Shown here in pieces: positions 54,901 to 64,000 of a stretch of DNA of 64,000 bases. The notes under the pieces were generated by a model. That model searched no databases. It worked only from the letters and a program-made list of their open reading frames with translations, and had not been told where the DNA came from. Origin of the DNA: CAXTSE01 sp964246985 (GTDB taxonomy: Bacteria; Actinomycetota; Actinomycetes; Actinomycetales; Microbacteriaceae); the NCBI GenBank assembly GCA_964246985.1, contig CAXTSE010000014.1, forward strand, positions 10,526 through 74,525, written 5' to 3'. How positions within the stretch are numbered: position 1 is the first letter of the stretch; each line of letters begins with the position of its first letter. The position numbers and the translations under genes were made by a program.

Positions 54901-57900
54901 GCGGCGTCCGACCCGATCTGGGTGTCCTTCACCACGAGGTCGATGTCGCCGCCCGCGAGGATGCGGCCGATCGTCCAGGTCACCGGCGTGGTCAGCGCGC
55001 TGCGGCGGAACGCCTCGAGGTCGAGCACCAGGTCGCCGCGCGCGTCGAGCGCGATCGAGACCGCGCGGGTGCCGACCGCCGTCGACGCCGAGCCGGACGG
55101 CGTCGTGTAGGTGCTCTCCACGAGGCGCACCGAGACGGGCACGCGGGACGTGCCGCCGGAGGCGAGGCTGCCGATGTCGCCGTTCTGGGCCGAGAGCGTC
55201 ACCGCGTTGGCGACGATGGCGAGCAGACCGGGCACCGACAGGATGTCGCCGTTGGCGTTGTCGACGACGACGCGTCCGATCGGGTTGTAGATCTGGCCGG
55301 TCAGGGTGATCGAGTTGGCGACGAGCGGCGAGCGGTAGTTGTAGACGTCGACATAGGTCTCGGTGAACACCGGCGGGCGGATCGTGTAGCGGAAGACGCT
55401 GTCCTGGTTGAGCGCGCGGAGCGACACCGTCGCGGCCAGCTCGTCGAGGTTGACGACGTCGATCCCGCCCAGCCGCAGGTTGCGGTCGGACCAGTTGTAG
55501 ATCCGCACGAAGTCGAAGGTCGGCTGCAGCTGGAACGAGCCCAGGGTGCCCGTCAGCGTGCGATTGCCGCCGGTGCCGTCGTTGATCGTGAAGTCGGCGG
55601 TCGCGTGTCCCTCGTTGCTGATCTGGCTCACGTACACCGTCGCGCCGGGTGCGACCAGGTCGCCCACCGCGTAGTTCGTGACGCCGTTGCCCGCGATCAC
55701 GCCGTACATCTTGAGGATGCGCCCGTCGGCCGCGATGTAGAGCTGCGGGTTGTCGTCGTGCAGGATGACGTCGGCTTCCCAGACGATCGGGCGGTCGCCG
55801 GTGTAGGTGTACGGGTCGTCCTCGTCGCCGTCATCGAACGCGCCGCCGTCGCTGTTCGCGTGCCGGCCGCCCTGCGCGATGCTCTGCGTCGACTCGACGT
55901 ACAGGTGGGCGGTGCGCACGAGCACGGTCGGCTCGGCCGTCACGCGGCTCGTGGTCTGCATGTCGAACTGCGCCCACGCATCGGTGTCGCCGCCGAGGCA
56001 GCCGCAGTTGGCGTACGCGTCGGAGAAGGAGTCGATCCCGAGGTTCTCGGCGGCGAGGCGCATCCGCTCGTAGGCGATCAACGCGACGCCGCGGTGCAGC
56101 GTGATGTCGGCGCCGCCCCGGACCTGGACGATCGCGGTCGCGTCGGAGTCTGCACCCAGCGCCTTCGCGTCGCTCGAGGCGTTGGAGCGCAGGATGCCGT
56201 TCCGGCCCGCCGCGTCACGGCCCATCTGGGCGACGACGTCGATCTCGTCGCCGCGGAGGACGGTGGTGGATCCCGCGACGTCGATGTGCACGTCGGCCCG
56301 GACGAAGAGGCCGCAGTCGCCGCCGCAGTCGTTGGCGCTGGAGTCGGCCCCGAGGCCGCGCGCGTTGGCGCTGGCGCTAGACGACCCGTTGGGCTGCGCG
56401 AATCCGCTCACCTTGAGCAGGTGCTCGGCGATGAGCGATCCGTCGATGTCGATGGTGGTGTCGATGTCGAGCTTGGCCCCGGCCCGTGCGTCGACGCCCG
56501 ATCCGAGCCCGCCCGCCTTCGCGGCCGACTGGGCACGCACCTCGCCGCGCGTCTGCGATTCGATGGTGAGGTTCCATTTCGACTCGACGACCGCGCCCGC
56601 GCCGATCTTGACGAGCGTGTCGACGATCGCCGAGGAGCTCGACTGCGAGGCGCCGACGGCGACGAACCCGGCTCCGCCGTTGGCGGAGTTGGCCGCCGCG
56701 AAGCCGAATGCGTCGGTCGTCAGGGTGAGGCTGTCACCGCTGGTGAGCTTCGTGCGGTCGCCGATCGAGACGGTGACCGCCGCGACGACGACAGCCGACG
56801 TCTGCGCCTTCGACACGTTGACGAAGCCGCCCCCGCTCGAGATCACCGACGCGGAGGTCACGCGAGCACCGGACGGGACGGAGCCGAACTGTGCGATCGG
56901 CTGGAGGAGCTGCGTGCCGGATCCGCCCGAGGCCAGGTCGATCACGAAGGCGCCCGTGCCCGTGGCCGCGCCGAGGTCGACGGGACCGGCGACGAACGAG
57001 CCCGCCGCCTCGCCGGCCGCCCGACCGGTCGTGGCGATGGCGATGGCCGCGCCGCCCGCGGTGGCTGCCAGCTGGAACGAGGTCGCGGTGCGGTTCACCA
57101 CGTAGTACTGGGCTCCGTCGACGAGGCCCTCGATCGGGCTCGCGGTCGCGAGGAACAGCCGGTGCACGGCGTCGGCACCCGCGACGGACTTGTCGGGGTT
57201 CAGCGCGAGGGTCTGCTGCGGGATGTAGACGTTGCGGGCGACCTGGTCGATGATCTGGTTACCGTCGGCGTCGAGCACCGGGTTGCCGGATCCGTCGACT
57301 CGCGGCACCGGGTCGTACTCGACGCGGTCGACGCACTCCGTGCCGGAGGTGAGGCCCATCGCGTGGCAGTAGCTGTCGGCGAGACGGAAGCGGTCGGCGT
57401 CGATGCGGACGACCCAGTAGGCGCGGCCCGAGACCAGGCCGCCGATGGCCGCCGACAGACCGGAGCTGTAGACGAGCTTCTGGCCGGTGACGAAGCCGTG
57501 CGCGGTGATCAGGATGACCTGGTTGTCCTCGGTGACGAATCCGCCCGGCGCGGGGACGGGCTTGCCCGCGCCGTCGACCTTCACGTCGACCGCGCCGCTC
57601 GAGAACTCCTTCGCGGGAGCCGGGGCCGTGTAGATGACGATCTGCCCGTTGACGTAGCCGTTCCCGACGTTGACCGCGTTGCCGCTCACCCCGCCCGCGG
57701 TGACCGCGATGGGTGCGGCCGCGCCGAGCTCGTACAGCTGGATGGTCGAGTCGTCGATGACGCCCACCCGGTACGCGCGTCCGTCGACGAGGCCCGCGAC
57801 GCTGGACCCGTTGGCGCGGTACACGACGGTCTGGCCGTCGACGAGGTTGTGGGACAGCGGCACGAAGTCGCCCGACACGGTGCGCCCGAAGGTGATGGTG

Positions 57901-60900
57901 TTCGCGGCCTGGTCGACGCGCGCGCCCTCGAACTCGCTGCCGAGCAGCACGGTGTCGTCGTCGACGACGATCACGTTGTAGGTCCGGTCGGCGACCAGGC
58001 CGCCGGTGGCGGCGCCGCCCGCGACCTTGTAGACGAGCGTCATGCCGCTGGTCAGGCCGTGCGCGGCGGTGAACGTGACCGTGTTCGCTCCGGTGTCGAC
58101 CGACTGGAAGACGCGATCCGGTACCGCCGTGGCCGGGCTGGTCGCGTTGAAGACGGCGCGGATGGTGACCGTGCCTCCGGTGGTGACCACGGCATCCGGG
58201 GCGATGGTCAGCGTGAGGGTCGGACGCACCTCGACGTTGGCCTGGTTGGTGTTGACGCGGACCACGCCGCCGCCGGCGGTGCGGAGCGCGGACGTGGCAC
58301 CGGGGCTCTGCTCGGCGACGAGCGACATCGTGCCGGTGGTGACGATGTTCGCGCCGGAGCGGCCGAGCGTCACGAAGGTGCCGCTGGTGATCTGGCCGCG
58401 CGCGCGACCGACGTCGACGGCGACGACACCGCCGCCGTCGGACGACAGGGCGGCGTCCGCGACGTCGTCGGCGTGAGCGTAGACCTCGATCGAGGCCGCG
58501 CCGGGCGCCGTGGTGGTGGCGCCGCGCACATCGCCGAGCAGCGATGCGGACGTCGTGCTCGCGACGGAGGCGAGCGGCTCGCTGGTGCCGACCGAGATGG
58601 CGCCGCCGGTGGTCGAGCCCGCGTACGAGCGGGCGTCGTTGAACGCCGTGGCGCGCACCGAGACGGCCGAGCTGGGGGCGGAGATGACCGCGGAGGCGGC
58701 GATGGTCGCGGCCGTCACGGCCAGGTTGCTGATGATGGCGCGCGGCGAGACCGCCGAGACGCCGAGGAGTCCGGCCGAGAGGCCGCCGGCGGTGACCTCG
58801 GCCAGGTTCTTCGCGTCCGCGCCGACGGCGGTGCCGGTGCCGCCGCTCTGGCGACCCGAGAAGGTGGATGTCGTGGCCGCGTCGATCTGCGCGGTCGGCT
58901 GCCCGAATCCGAACGCCCCGATGCCGACGGCGGTGGTGTCTGTGAGGACCTTGGCGTGGTTGACCGAGGTCGCCGAGACGCCGACGGTACCGCTCGTGAC
59001 GAGGGCGGATGCGCCGAAGCTCGCGTCGGTCACCGCGTCGCCGTGCACGATCGCCGTCGCGGCCGAGGTCGACACCGAGGCGAGGCTCACACCGGTCGAG
59101 CGCAGCTCGGCGTTCACGTCGTTGCCCGACTTCGCTGTGACCGCCAGTGCGGTGGACCCGAGCACGGGGCCCGTGATGCCGGAGGTGGTCGCCGCCTGGA
59201 TGAGGGCCTCGGACTTCAGCACGGGCACCTGGATCAGCCCGCCGCTGGTGCTCTTCACGACCGAGCCGACGGTCGAGGCCGAGATGGCGCCCACAGCGAT
59301 CGCGCCGGAGGCGGTCAGGCCGCCCGCGCCGAGGGCGAGCGACGAGGCGGTGTCGGCCGAGCCGGAGAGCGTGGCGGTCGCGGTGAGGCCCGATCCGCCG
59401 ATCACCGAGAGGCCGAATAGGTCGACGGCGGCGCGGGCGCGGTTCGTGGCGGTGGTGGCGATGCTGAGGTCGCGCGACACCGCGGTGGCCGCTGCGATCG
59501 CGCCGCGGGTCAGGGCGTCGATGACGGCGGTGGCGCTCAGGATGCTGACACTGACCGCGGCACCGCCTACCTGCGCGACGTCCGCGAGCACGAGGTTGTC
59601 GGCCGAGACGACCATCCGCACGTCACCGGCACCGGCGTCGAAGGACGAGGCCGACAGCAGCACCTGCGCCTCGGTGGCGGCATCTCCGTCGATCAGAGCC
59701 GTGGCGCCTGTCGCACCGCCGGTGATCGCTCCGGCCTGGACGAGGTCGACGTCGACGGTCGCGTGGTTGACCGAGGTCGCGCCGAGTGTCGCGCCGACGC
59801 TCCGGGTCGCGCTCTCGAGGGTCGCGCGGGTGGCGGCCGAGATGCGCGCGGTCGGGGTGGTCAGGGTGACGCCGACGGCCGCGACGCTGACGGTGTCGGA
59901 GACGACCTTCGTCGTCTGCACCGAGGCGGCGGTCGAGGTGGCCGGTCCGCCGGCGAGGATCGTGCCGCCGAAGACGCGAGCGGTCGTCGCGGCGCCCGCC
60001 ACGATGAGCGCCGTGGCACGGGTGACGCCGATCGTGAGGCCGCCGGCTCCGACCGAGGTGAGCGTCGAGGCGACCGTGCGGTGCGACTGGGCCGCCGCCC
60101 CGGTGGCGCCGCCGGCGACGACCGAGCCCTGGAGGATCGCGGTGACGGGGGCCTGGATGAGCGCGTCCGCCGTGTAGGCCGAGCCGCCGATCGCGCCGCC
60201 GCTGCCGGCCGTCGCGGTGGCCGAGACGATCGACCCGAGGCCGGCCGCTCCGGCGTCGACCGGGGTGGAGGCGTGCACCAGGACGGCGCCCGCGCTCGTG
60301 ACGACCGACGGCGAGGCCAGCTGTGCGTAGGTGCGCGCCGCCGAGGTGATGGTCGCGGCGACGACGAGACCGGCACCGCCGCCGAGGATGGCGACCGCGA
60401 CGAGCACGGCGTCGGCGGTCGCCCGGTTCTGTGCGATGGCCGAGACCTCGACCGAGCCGGACCCGAGGATGCGGCCGACCGCGATGGCGTCGGTCGCGCC
60501 GGTGACCTGCGCGGTCGTCGTCATCGCCTGCACGCCGACCCCGGCGACGCCGCCGCCGTAGGTGGATGCATCGGTGTGGTTGCGGGTGTCGGCCACCACG
60601 CGCACGGCGCCGCCCGCGGTGATCGTGGACCCCGCGGTCGCGGTCGCGGTCGTGGTGCGCGAGACGACGGAGCGGGCGTAGTTGATGCCGGCCGCGTAGG
60701 CGCCGGTGGTGACGCCGACCGTCTGGGTGTCGGCGGTGTGGCGGCCGATCGCCAGGATCTCGGCACCGCCGCGCAGCGACGCGGTGCCCTCGAAGCTCGC
60801 CTGCGTGGTGCCGGCGAGCGTGGCCTCGGCTCCGGCCCCGGTGGCGCCGCCGATGATGCCCGCCTGCACCGAGTACACCTGCACCGGCGCGGTGAGGGTC

Positions 60901-63900
60901 GACGAGGCCGCGACGCGCAGCGCGCCCGCCGCGGAGGTCCCGCCGATGGTCACGGCGCCGACCCGAGCGCGCGTGTCGCCGCTGACGTCGGCGATTCCGA
61001 TGGCCGCGCCCGCGGCGACGGCGGCCAGCGCCCCGCCGACGACGAGCACCTCGACCGTCCGGGTCGTGGTCGCCGAGACGTCCACCGTGCCGCCCGCGGT
61101 GGGGATCACCGCGGTGTCGTCGATGTGCGCGGTCTGGGCGGCTGTGCTGCGGATGATGACGATCTGGCCGCTGAGGGTGACGCCGCCCGCGGTGCCGGCG
61201 AACGCCATCCCGGTGCTGTCCTCGGTCGTGCCCGCCGCGACCACCACGTTGCCGCCGGCTGTGATGGAGGTGCGTGCCGAGATGCCGGCATCGACATTGC
61301 TGCGCAGGTTGGCGATCGCGACGGCGCCGCCGACTGCGACCACGCCGACCGCCGCCGCACCGGCGACGCCGAGGTAGCCGTTGCTCTCGGTCGCCCGCAC
61401 GGCGACGTCGCGACCGGCGACGATGACGACGTCCGTGCCGATCGTCGCGGAGGTGCCCTTCGGCAGCGTGGAGGAGTAGGTCGAGCCGACCGCCCCGGCG
61501 GCGGGCGCGGAGGCCGCCAGCCTCCCGCTCGCCGACGCCACCGACGATCCGATGCGGCTGTCGGCCTTCGATCCGGTGTTCGATCCGGCGCTGTTCAGCA
61601 CCGACGTGTACCCGCCCTGGCCCGCGCCCGACGACGTCGAGCCCGCCTGCGTGAGCGCGTTGCCCTTGTCGGTCTGCAGGGCGTCGGCCGAGGTGGAGCC
61701 GTCGCTGTACTGCGAGGTCGGGGTGGTGCCGACCGTCCAGACCGACACGGCGCCCGCCGCGCCGACGACCCCGCCGGCGACGCTCAGACCGAACGTCGTG
61801 ACGTCGGCCGAGGCCAGCGCGGCCAGTGTGAAGTCGCGGGCGACGCGGATCTGCGCGCTGTTCCCGACGGCGGCCTGCGTCTGCACGGCGAGCACGCCGA
61901 CATCGATGCCACCCGAGACGCCGACGACACCGACCCCGATGCCGCCCGCGACGGTGAGTGTGCGGCTCGCGTTGGCGGCCACGACGCTGACCGACTGAGC
62001 GGTGCCCGGCGTCGAGGTCATGTTGATGCGGGTCGGGGCGGCCGCCGAGCTGTCGATGAGCGCGCGGGTGACGACGCTGATGATCGTGGCCGACACGGCA
62101 CCGGCCACGCCGACTACTCCGCCGCCCGCCGCGACCGCCAGGCCGAAGACGTCCTGCGTGGAGTGGGCCTGCACGACGACGCCGGCGGCAGTCGGACGGC
62201 GGCCGAAGTCGCCGAAGGCCGAGCTGCCGAAGACCCCGGAGAGGATCCCGGTCAGGGCCGGAGCCGTCGCGTCGGCGTCGACGGTCGCCCCGGCGGCGAT
62301 CGTCGCCTGCGTGCTCTTGGTGACGGTGGTGACCGCGACGCCGAATCCGCCGCCGACGAGGCCGCCCGCGGCGCCGCCCGCCGCGACGATGATCGTCGTG
62401 GCGTCTGCTGCATCGAGCACGACGCTGCCGCCGGCGTCGACGACGACCCGCGCGAGGGTCGCGTGCGTGCGCACGTCGAGCACGAGCACCGAGGCGGCAC
62501 CCGCGACGCCGACGAGTCCGCCCGAGGCGGTGGCGGCGACCGCGGTCATCAGCTCGCGCCCGCTGGCGGCGACCACGACATCCGCGGTGGCGACGACGGA
62601 CGCGCCCTCGCGCAGCTGCGCGTCGGTGTCGATGTCGATGACGCCGACGGCCGCGCTGGCACCCACCCCGGCGATGCCGGCGCCCGCGACCGAGGCCGAC
62701 ACCATCAGCATGCTGAGGTCGTGCCCGGCGGCGACGAGCACCGAGCCGGGGCGACCGGCGGATCCGGCGGTCACCTGTGCGACGCGGCCGACGAACGCGG
62801 TGGTGACGCTCGTCACGACGTTGACGCTGCCGCCGACAGCGACACCGGCGATCCCGCCGCCTGCGCCGCTCACGCCGACGCCCGCGATGTCGTCGCTGCT
62901 CGTTGCCGTGACGGCCACACCGACGAAGTCGTTCTTCTGGGTCGCGACGACGGTGCGCACACCCGAGGTGGCGGACGCGTCGGGCGACGGCTGGCCGCCC
63001 TGCTTCACGATGCTGTGGGCGCGGCCGGTGGCGGCGGCCTTGTTGAGAGTGATCACGTCGCCGGCGCAGCTCGCCTCCGCGATGCACTTCGAGGTGGCGA
63101 GCTGGAGGCTGCCGCCGCTCACGCGCACGTAGTACGAGCCGCCGTCGACGAGGCCGCCGATGGCCGCGCCGCCGCCCGAGCTGTAGATGACGGCGTCGCC
63201 GGTGGCGAGGGCGACGGGGAGCGTGTACGGCAGGGTGATCGTGCTGCCCGAGACCGAGAGCGCCGGGTCGAAGTAGGGCGACGTGCTGGCCGGCAGCGAG
63301 GCGCTCTGCGCGTCGACGAGGCGGTGCGACTGTCCCGTCGCCGCGCTGCGGTTCAGCACGATCACGGCGCCGCCGCCGATCGGCGACAGCTGCACCGCGG
63401 TCGGCGAGACGACGCGGACCACGTAGCTCGTGCCGTCGACGAGGCCGCCGATCGCCGTGCCGCCGCCGGCGTCGTAGACGACGGTCTGACCGTCCTTCAG
63501 GCCGTGCGTGTAGCCGAGGTCGATCGTGCGGCTGTCGCCGCCGACCGCGATCTGCGGGACGAAGCGGGTGTCGACGGCGGTGATGTCGAATCCGCCGGTG
63601 CTCACGCGGATGCCGGTGCCGAGCAGGCCGGCCGCCGAGACGATCGAGTTGTCGCCGACGAACGCGACGGTCTGCTTGGTGATGACCGGCACCGCGGCCG
63701 CCGCACCCACGCCGGCGACGCCGCCGACGGCGAGCGATCCCGCGATGATGTCGAGCTCGAGCGCGTCGGCGGCGGCGATCCGCACGCTGCCGCCCGCGTA
63801 GACGGTGGTGCGAGACGCGGCGCAGGACGTCGCCGTGGCCGTCGGTGCGGCGCACTCCTCGCCGACGGTGGCGCGGGTCGTGACGGTGATCACCGAGACG

Positions 63901-64000
63901 GCCGCGTTGACCGCGACCGCGGCGGTGCCGCCTCCGGAGCCGCCCGCGGAGATCGAGGTGATCTCCTCGCGCGACGTCGCATCGACGATGACGTCGCCGT
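51951..64000 (-). CDS. Giant cell-wall-anchored repeat protein with LAATG sorting signal (5' end outside window)
   Basis: At least 4015 residues are encoded here and the frame is still open at the right edge. Most of the protein is a chain of Gly/Ala/Val/Thr-rich beta-strand repeats (units such as GGVVGVAGAVS, with Asp/Thr turns) like large beta-helical adhesins. Six modules of the type GQTVVYxxGGGxAIGGLVDGxxYxVRV, with later His/Ser or FxLA ends, lie at roughly 62.9-63.6 and 57.1-58.1 kb. Near the C-terminus (about 52.8-53.6 kb) are GDGDDTF/GLGGDDTF calcium-binding-like repeats. The end reads LAATGSDPAPG, a hydrophobic helix and RRRR, a class-E-type sortase signal. A cell-surface adhesin or matrix protein is inferred. 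The long open frames on the opposite strand are shadows of its GC-rich codons. Confidence 0.85.
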   Translation of the reverse strand, partial: GDVIVDATSREEITSISAGGSGGGTAAVAVNAAVSVITVTTRATVGEECAAPTATATSCAASRTTVYAGGSVRIAAADALELDIIAGSLAVGGVAGVGAAAAVPVITKQTVAFVGDNSIVSAAGLLGTGIRVSTGGFDITAVDTRFVPQIAVGGDSRTIDLGYTHGLKDGQTVVYDAGGGTAIGGLVDGTSYVVRVVSPTAVQLSPIGGGAVIVLNRSAATGQSHRLVDAQSASLPASTSPYFDPALSVSGSTITLPYTLPVALATGDAVIYSSGGGAAIGGLVDGGSYYVRVSGGSLQLATSKCIAEASCAGDVITLNKAAATGRAHSIVKQGGQPSPDASATSGVRTVVATQKNDFVGVAVTATSSDDIAGVGVSGAGGGIAGVAVGGSVNVVTSVTTAFVGRVAQVTAGSAGRPGSVLVAAGHDLSMLMVSASVAGAGIAGVGASAAVGVIDIDTDAQLREGASVVATADVVVAASGRELMTAVAATASGGLVGVAGAASVLVLDVRTHATLARVVVDAGGSVVLDAADATTIIVAAGGAAGGLVGGGFGVAVTTVTKSTQATIAAGATVDADATAPALTGILSGVFGSSAFGDFGRRPTAAGVVVQAHSTQDVFGLAVAAGGGVVGVAGAVSATIISVVTRALIDSSAAAPTRINMTSTPGTAQSVSVVAANASRTLTVAGGIGVGVVGVSGGIDVGVLAVQTQAAVGNSAQIRVARDFTLAALASADVTTFGLSVAGGVVGAAGAVSVWTVGTTPTSQYSDGSTSADALQTDKGNALTQAGSTSSGAGQGGYTSVLNSAGSNTGSKADSRIGSSVASASGRLAASAPAAGAVGSTYSSTLPKGTSATIGTDVVIVAGRDVAVRATESNGYLGVAGAAAVGVVAVGGAVAIANLRSNVDAGISARTSITAGGNVVVAAGTTEDSTGMAFAGTAGGVTLSGQIVIIRSTAAQTAHIDDTAVIPTAGGTVDVSATTTRTVEVLVVGGALAAVAAGAAIGIADVSGDTRARVGAVTIGGTSAAGALRVAASSTLTAPVQVYSVQAGIIGGATGAGAEATLAGTTQASFEGTASLRGGAEILAIGRHTADTQTVGVTTGAYAAGINYARSVVSRTTTATATAGSTITAGGAVRVVADTRNHTDASTYGGGVAGVGVQAMTTTAQVTGATDAIAVGRILGSGSVEVSAIAQNRATADAVLVAVAILGGGAGLVVAATITSAARTYAQLASPSVVTSAGAVLVHASTPVDAGAAGLGSIVSATATAGSGGAIGGSAYTADALIQAPVTAILQGSVVAGGATGAAAQSHRTVASTLTSVGAGGLTIGVTRATALIVAGAATTARVFGGTILAGGPATSTAASVQTTKVVSDTVSVAAVGVTLTTPTARISAATRATLESATRSVGATLGATSVNHATVDVDLVQAGAITGGATGATALIDGDAATEAQVLLSASSFDAGAGDVRMVVSADNLVLADVAQVGGAAVSVSILSATAVIDALTRGAIAAATAVSRDLSIATTATNRARAAVDLFGLSVIGGSGLTATATLSGSADTASSLALGAGGLTASGAIAVGAISASTVGSVVKSTSGGLIQVPVLKSEALIQAATTSGITGPVLGSTALAVTAKSGNDVNAELRSTGVSLASVSTSAATAIVHGDAVTDASFGASALVTSGTVGVSATSVNHAKVLTDTTAVGIGAFGFGQPTAQIDAATTSTFSGRQSGGTGTAVGADAKNLAEVTAGGLSAGLLGVSAVSPRAIISNLAVTAATIAASAVISAPSSAVSVRATAFNDARSYAGSTTGGAISVGTSEPLASVASTTSASLLGDVRGATTTAPGAASIEVYAHADDVADAALSSDGGGVVAVDVGRARGQITSGTFVTLGRSGANIVTTGTMSLVAEQSPGATSALRTAGGGVVRVNTNQANVEVRPTLTLTIAPDAVVTTGGTVTIRAVFNATSPATAVPDRVFQSVDTGANTVTFTAAHGLTSGMTLVYKVAGGAATGGLVADRTYNVIVVDDDTVLLGSEFEGARVDQAANTITFGRTVSGDFVPLSHNLVDGQTVVYRANGSSVAGLVDGRAYRVGVIDDSTIQLYELGAAAPIAVTAGGVSGNAVNVGNGYVNGQIVIYTAPAPAKEFSSGAVDVKVDGAGKPVPAPGGFVTEDNQVILITAHGFVTGQKLVYSSGLSAAIGGLVSGRAYWVVRIDADRFRLADSYCHAMGLTSGTECVDRVEYDPVPRVDGSGNPVLDADGNQIIDQVARNVYIPQQTLALNPDKSVAGADAVHRLFLATASPIEGLVDGAQYYVVNRTATSFQLAATAGGAAIAIATTGRAAGEAAGSFVAGPVDLGAATGTGAFVIDLASGGSGTQLLQPIAQFGSVPSGARVTSASVISSGGGFVNVSKAQTSAVVVAAVTVSIGDRTKLTSGDSLTLTTDAFGFAAANSANGGAGFVAVGASQSSSSAIVDTLVKIGAGAVVESKWNLTIESQTRGEVRAQSAAKAGGLGSGVDARAGAKLDIDTTIDIDGSLIAEHLLKVSGFAQPNGSSSASANARGLGADSSANDCGGDCGLFVRADVHIDVAGSTTVLRGDEIDVVAQMGRDAAGRNGILRSNASSDAKALGADSDATAIVQVRGGADITLHRGVALIAYERMRLAAENLGIDSFSDAYANCGCLGGDTDAWAQFDMQTTSRVTAEPTVLVRTAHLYVESTQSIAQGGRHANSDGGAFDDGDEDDPYTYTGDRPIVWEADVILHDDNPQLYIAADGRILKMYGVIAGNGVTNYAVGDLVAPGATVYVSQISNEGHATADFTINDGTGGNRTLTGTLGSFQLQPTFDFVRIYNWSDRNLRLGGIDVVNLDELAATVSLRALNQDSVFRYTIRPPVFTETYVDVYNYRSPLVANSITLTGQIYNPIGRVVVDNANGDILSVPGLLAIVANAVTLSAQNGDIGSLASGGTSRVPVSVRLVESTYTTPSGSASTAVGTRAVSIALDARGDLVLDLEAFRRSALTTPVTWTIGRILAGGDIDLVVKDTQIGSDAAPFVGHDIQNDTYAAPAYGSTVPHTGRYSVYFYPDRAFVFTDPVLIAFGTTNSAVDSAYVFTDVRAGNAIGIQHPSTTTMITFDAHTDVDADITSPHDPTVVYSTSNGLGRIDMLTNSWIRVVEDRGDLLVGTIQSTLSDVALTATQAGTLASILDGSGKTDGSPRVIGTNITMTANGTIGRITPTVTHLVIDSSHAGRGTLVATAPRGIYIDESAGDLVLGTVTASAALGDVSLTAIAGSIVNDVDDVTVRVIGRSIDLIASGYIGSTAGSADVRVDTGAAGRLLAEGATGVFVTEATGPLVVLHAESTRGRVRITVPYAAGRTDADITLLATGTTVDGARTIAEGGADAAGVVELRMGNDLSAPIGTLIRGAQVLVRTAYGQNPAAPVGTTATFGGRIVATDAAPWIDVFGGNGRDLVDFVETVIDGHTTVHGSATAATTGGDGDDTVRITRVSILPGTHLGTETSGSYLGLAVPNSLRVDGQNGSNHVEVTVWGKDDVDHHETRIEVVGTGTDPLAINTLTVNAGTGDDVVLLRAVTEIAGLPVVAGRRPALVAVASGTATVERISYDRSVNGKLTVNGLGGDDTFVLDDTSAPLTINGGDGDDTFLVGQFFATKREAPQVAADDAFETVETSNGWLSNGVSRPAVLYGQAGDDRFVVSSNVSELRLEAGSGDDEFLFITSTVVDALTSLPVALEQGFVSVNGGTGTSRVVVQTPDPADITVDEDWFTIVGAGLSIDMYDLAAPVLFAAAPAVAPVPYGVPGETDVAIAFLGGIPVAPYVFLGRGSTGLVVITETGGWTNVSPTRLSDSYTVRLARAATSTVYITLTTASGAGAPFALLSIDGGLTWVTRAVLAIAAGDVAEHTVLVRWAGAYASLDAVPAGAGVLTISHTLASADLDFDGVDARNIYVNQLKGVDPEIDDVPELSPSDATQTTGADGSGSRSAYLAATGSDPAPGVLAALLALLLGAVLVAVGRRRRTA

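Noticed and set aside
52224..59420. Very long open frame on the plus strand (about 2400 codons) opposite the giant surface protein
   Set aside because: Its product is low-complexity Arg/Asp/Ala-rich with no family features; it is a shadow of the GC-biased codons of the real gene on the minus strand.
58510..60177. Plus-strand frame of 555 codons within the same gene
   Set aside because: Same reason: Ala/Thr/Val-rich shadow without start context or motif, fully inside a well-supported gene.

Overview
This window is high-GC chromosomal DNA from an actinobacterium, most likely a Microbacteriaceae member close to Microbacterium. The evidence is a DUF7882-type small protein, a DUF6421 protein, a DGPF/ECF42-type sigma cassette, a DUF222/HNH gene, a class-E-type LAATG cell-wall anchor, and many start codons sitting 6-7 nt after a TANNNT box (leaderless transcripts). 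It is mostly ordinary core genome with a few accessory islands. No tRNA, rRNA, CRISPR array, intact prophage or insertion sequence was seen.

Layout. 1-5 kb: the 3' end of purL, a large membrane protein, and a chorismate mutase/SDR pair. 5-13 kb: a surface-polysaccharide region with a large LuxR-type regulator, a Wzz/BY-kinase-like protein, a GT4 glycosyltransferase and a GNAT acetyltransferase. Three copies of a 12-bp-period GGGGTTAA tandem element tie this region together. 13-16 kb: an ECF42-like sigma factor with DGPF and SRPBCC partners, carrying a matching promoter. 16-21 kb: purA, then a TetR - degenerate ABC ATPase - YhgE/Pip operon behind a perfect palindromic operator. 21-26 kb: an SPOUT methyltransferase divergent from a heliorhodopsin-family protein whose Schiff-base lysine is an arginine, a frameshifted HNH endonuclease, an orphan adenine/cytosine-N methyltransferase and a HAD phosphatase. 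26-33 kb: pyrE, exonuclease III, a GH130-type enzyme and a sugar ABC transporter without its own ATPase. 33-38 kb: transporter, hydrolase, DEAD-box helicase, a collapsed alkD remnant and DUF6421. 38-49 kb: a two-component system with an ABC exporter, threonine aldolase, TerC, two acyl-CoA ligases and a flavin-dependent oxidoreductase. 49-64 kb: an N-domain-less ClpB under a HAIR operator, then a giant cell-wall-anchored repeat protein running off the right edge.

The most unusual signals are the Lys-to-Arg heliorhodopsin homologue, the shared tandem operator of the polysaccharide region, and a recurring loss of the key lysine or whole P-loop in proteins that otherwise resemble nucleotide-binding ones (LuxR regulator, Wzz/BY-kinase, ABC-like protein). 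Family assignments rest on motifs and remembered family features; no database search was possible.
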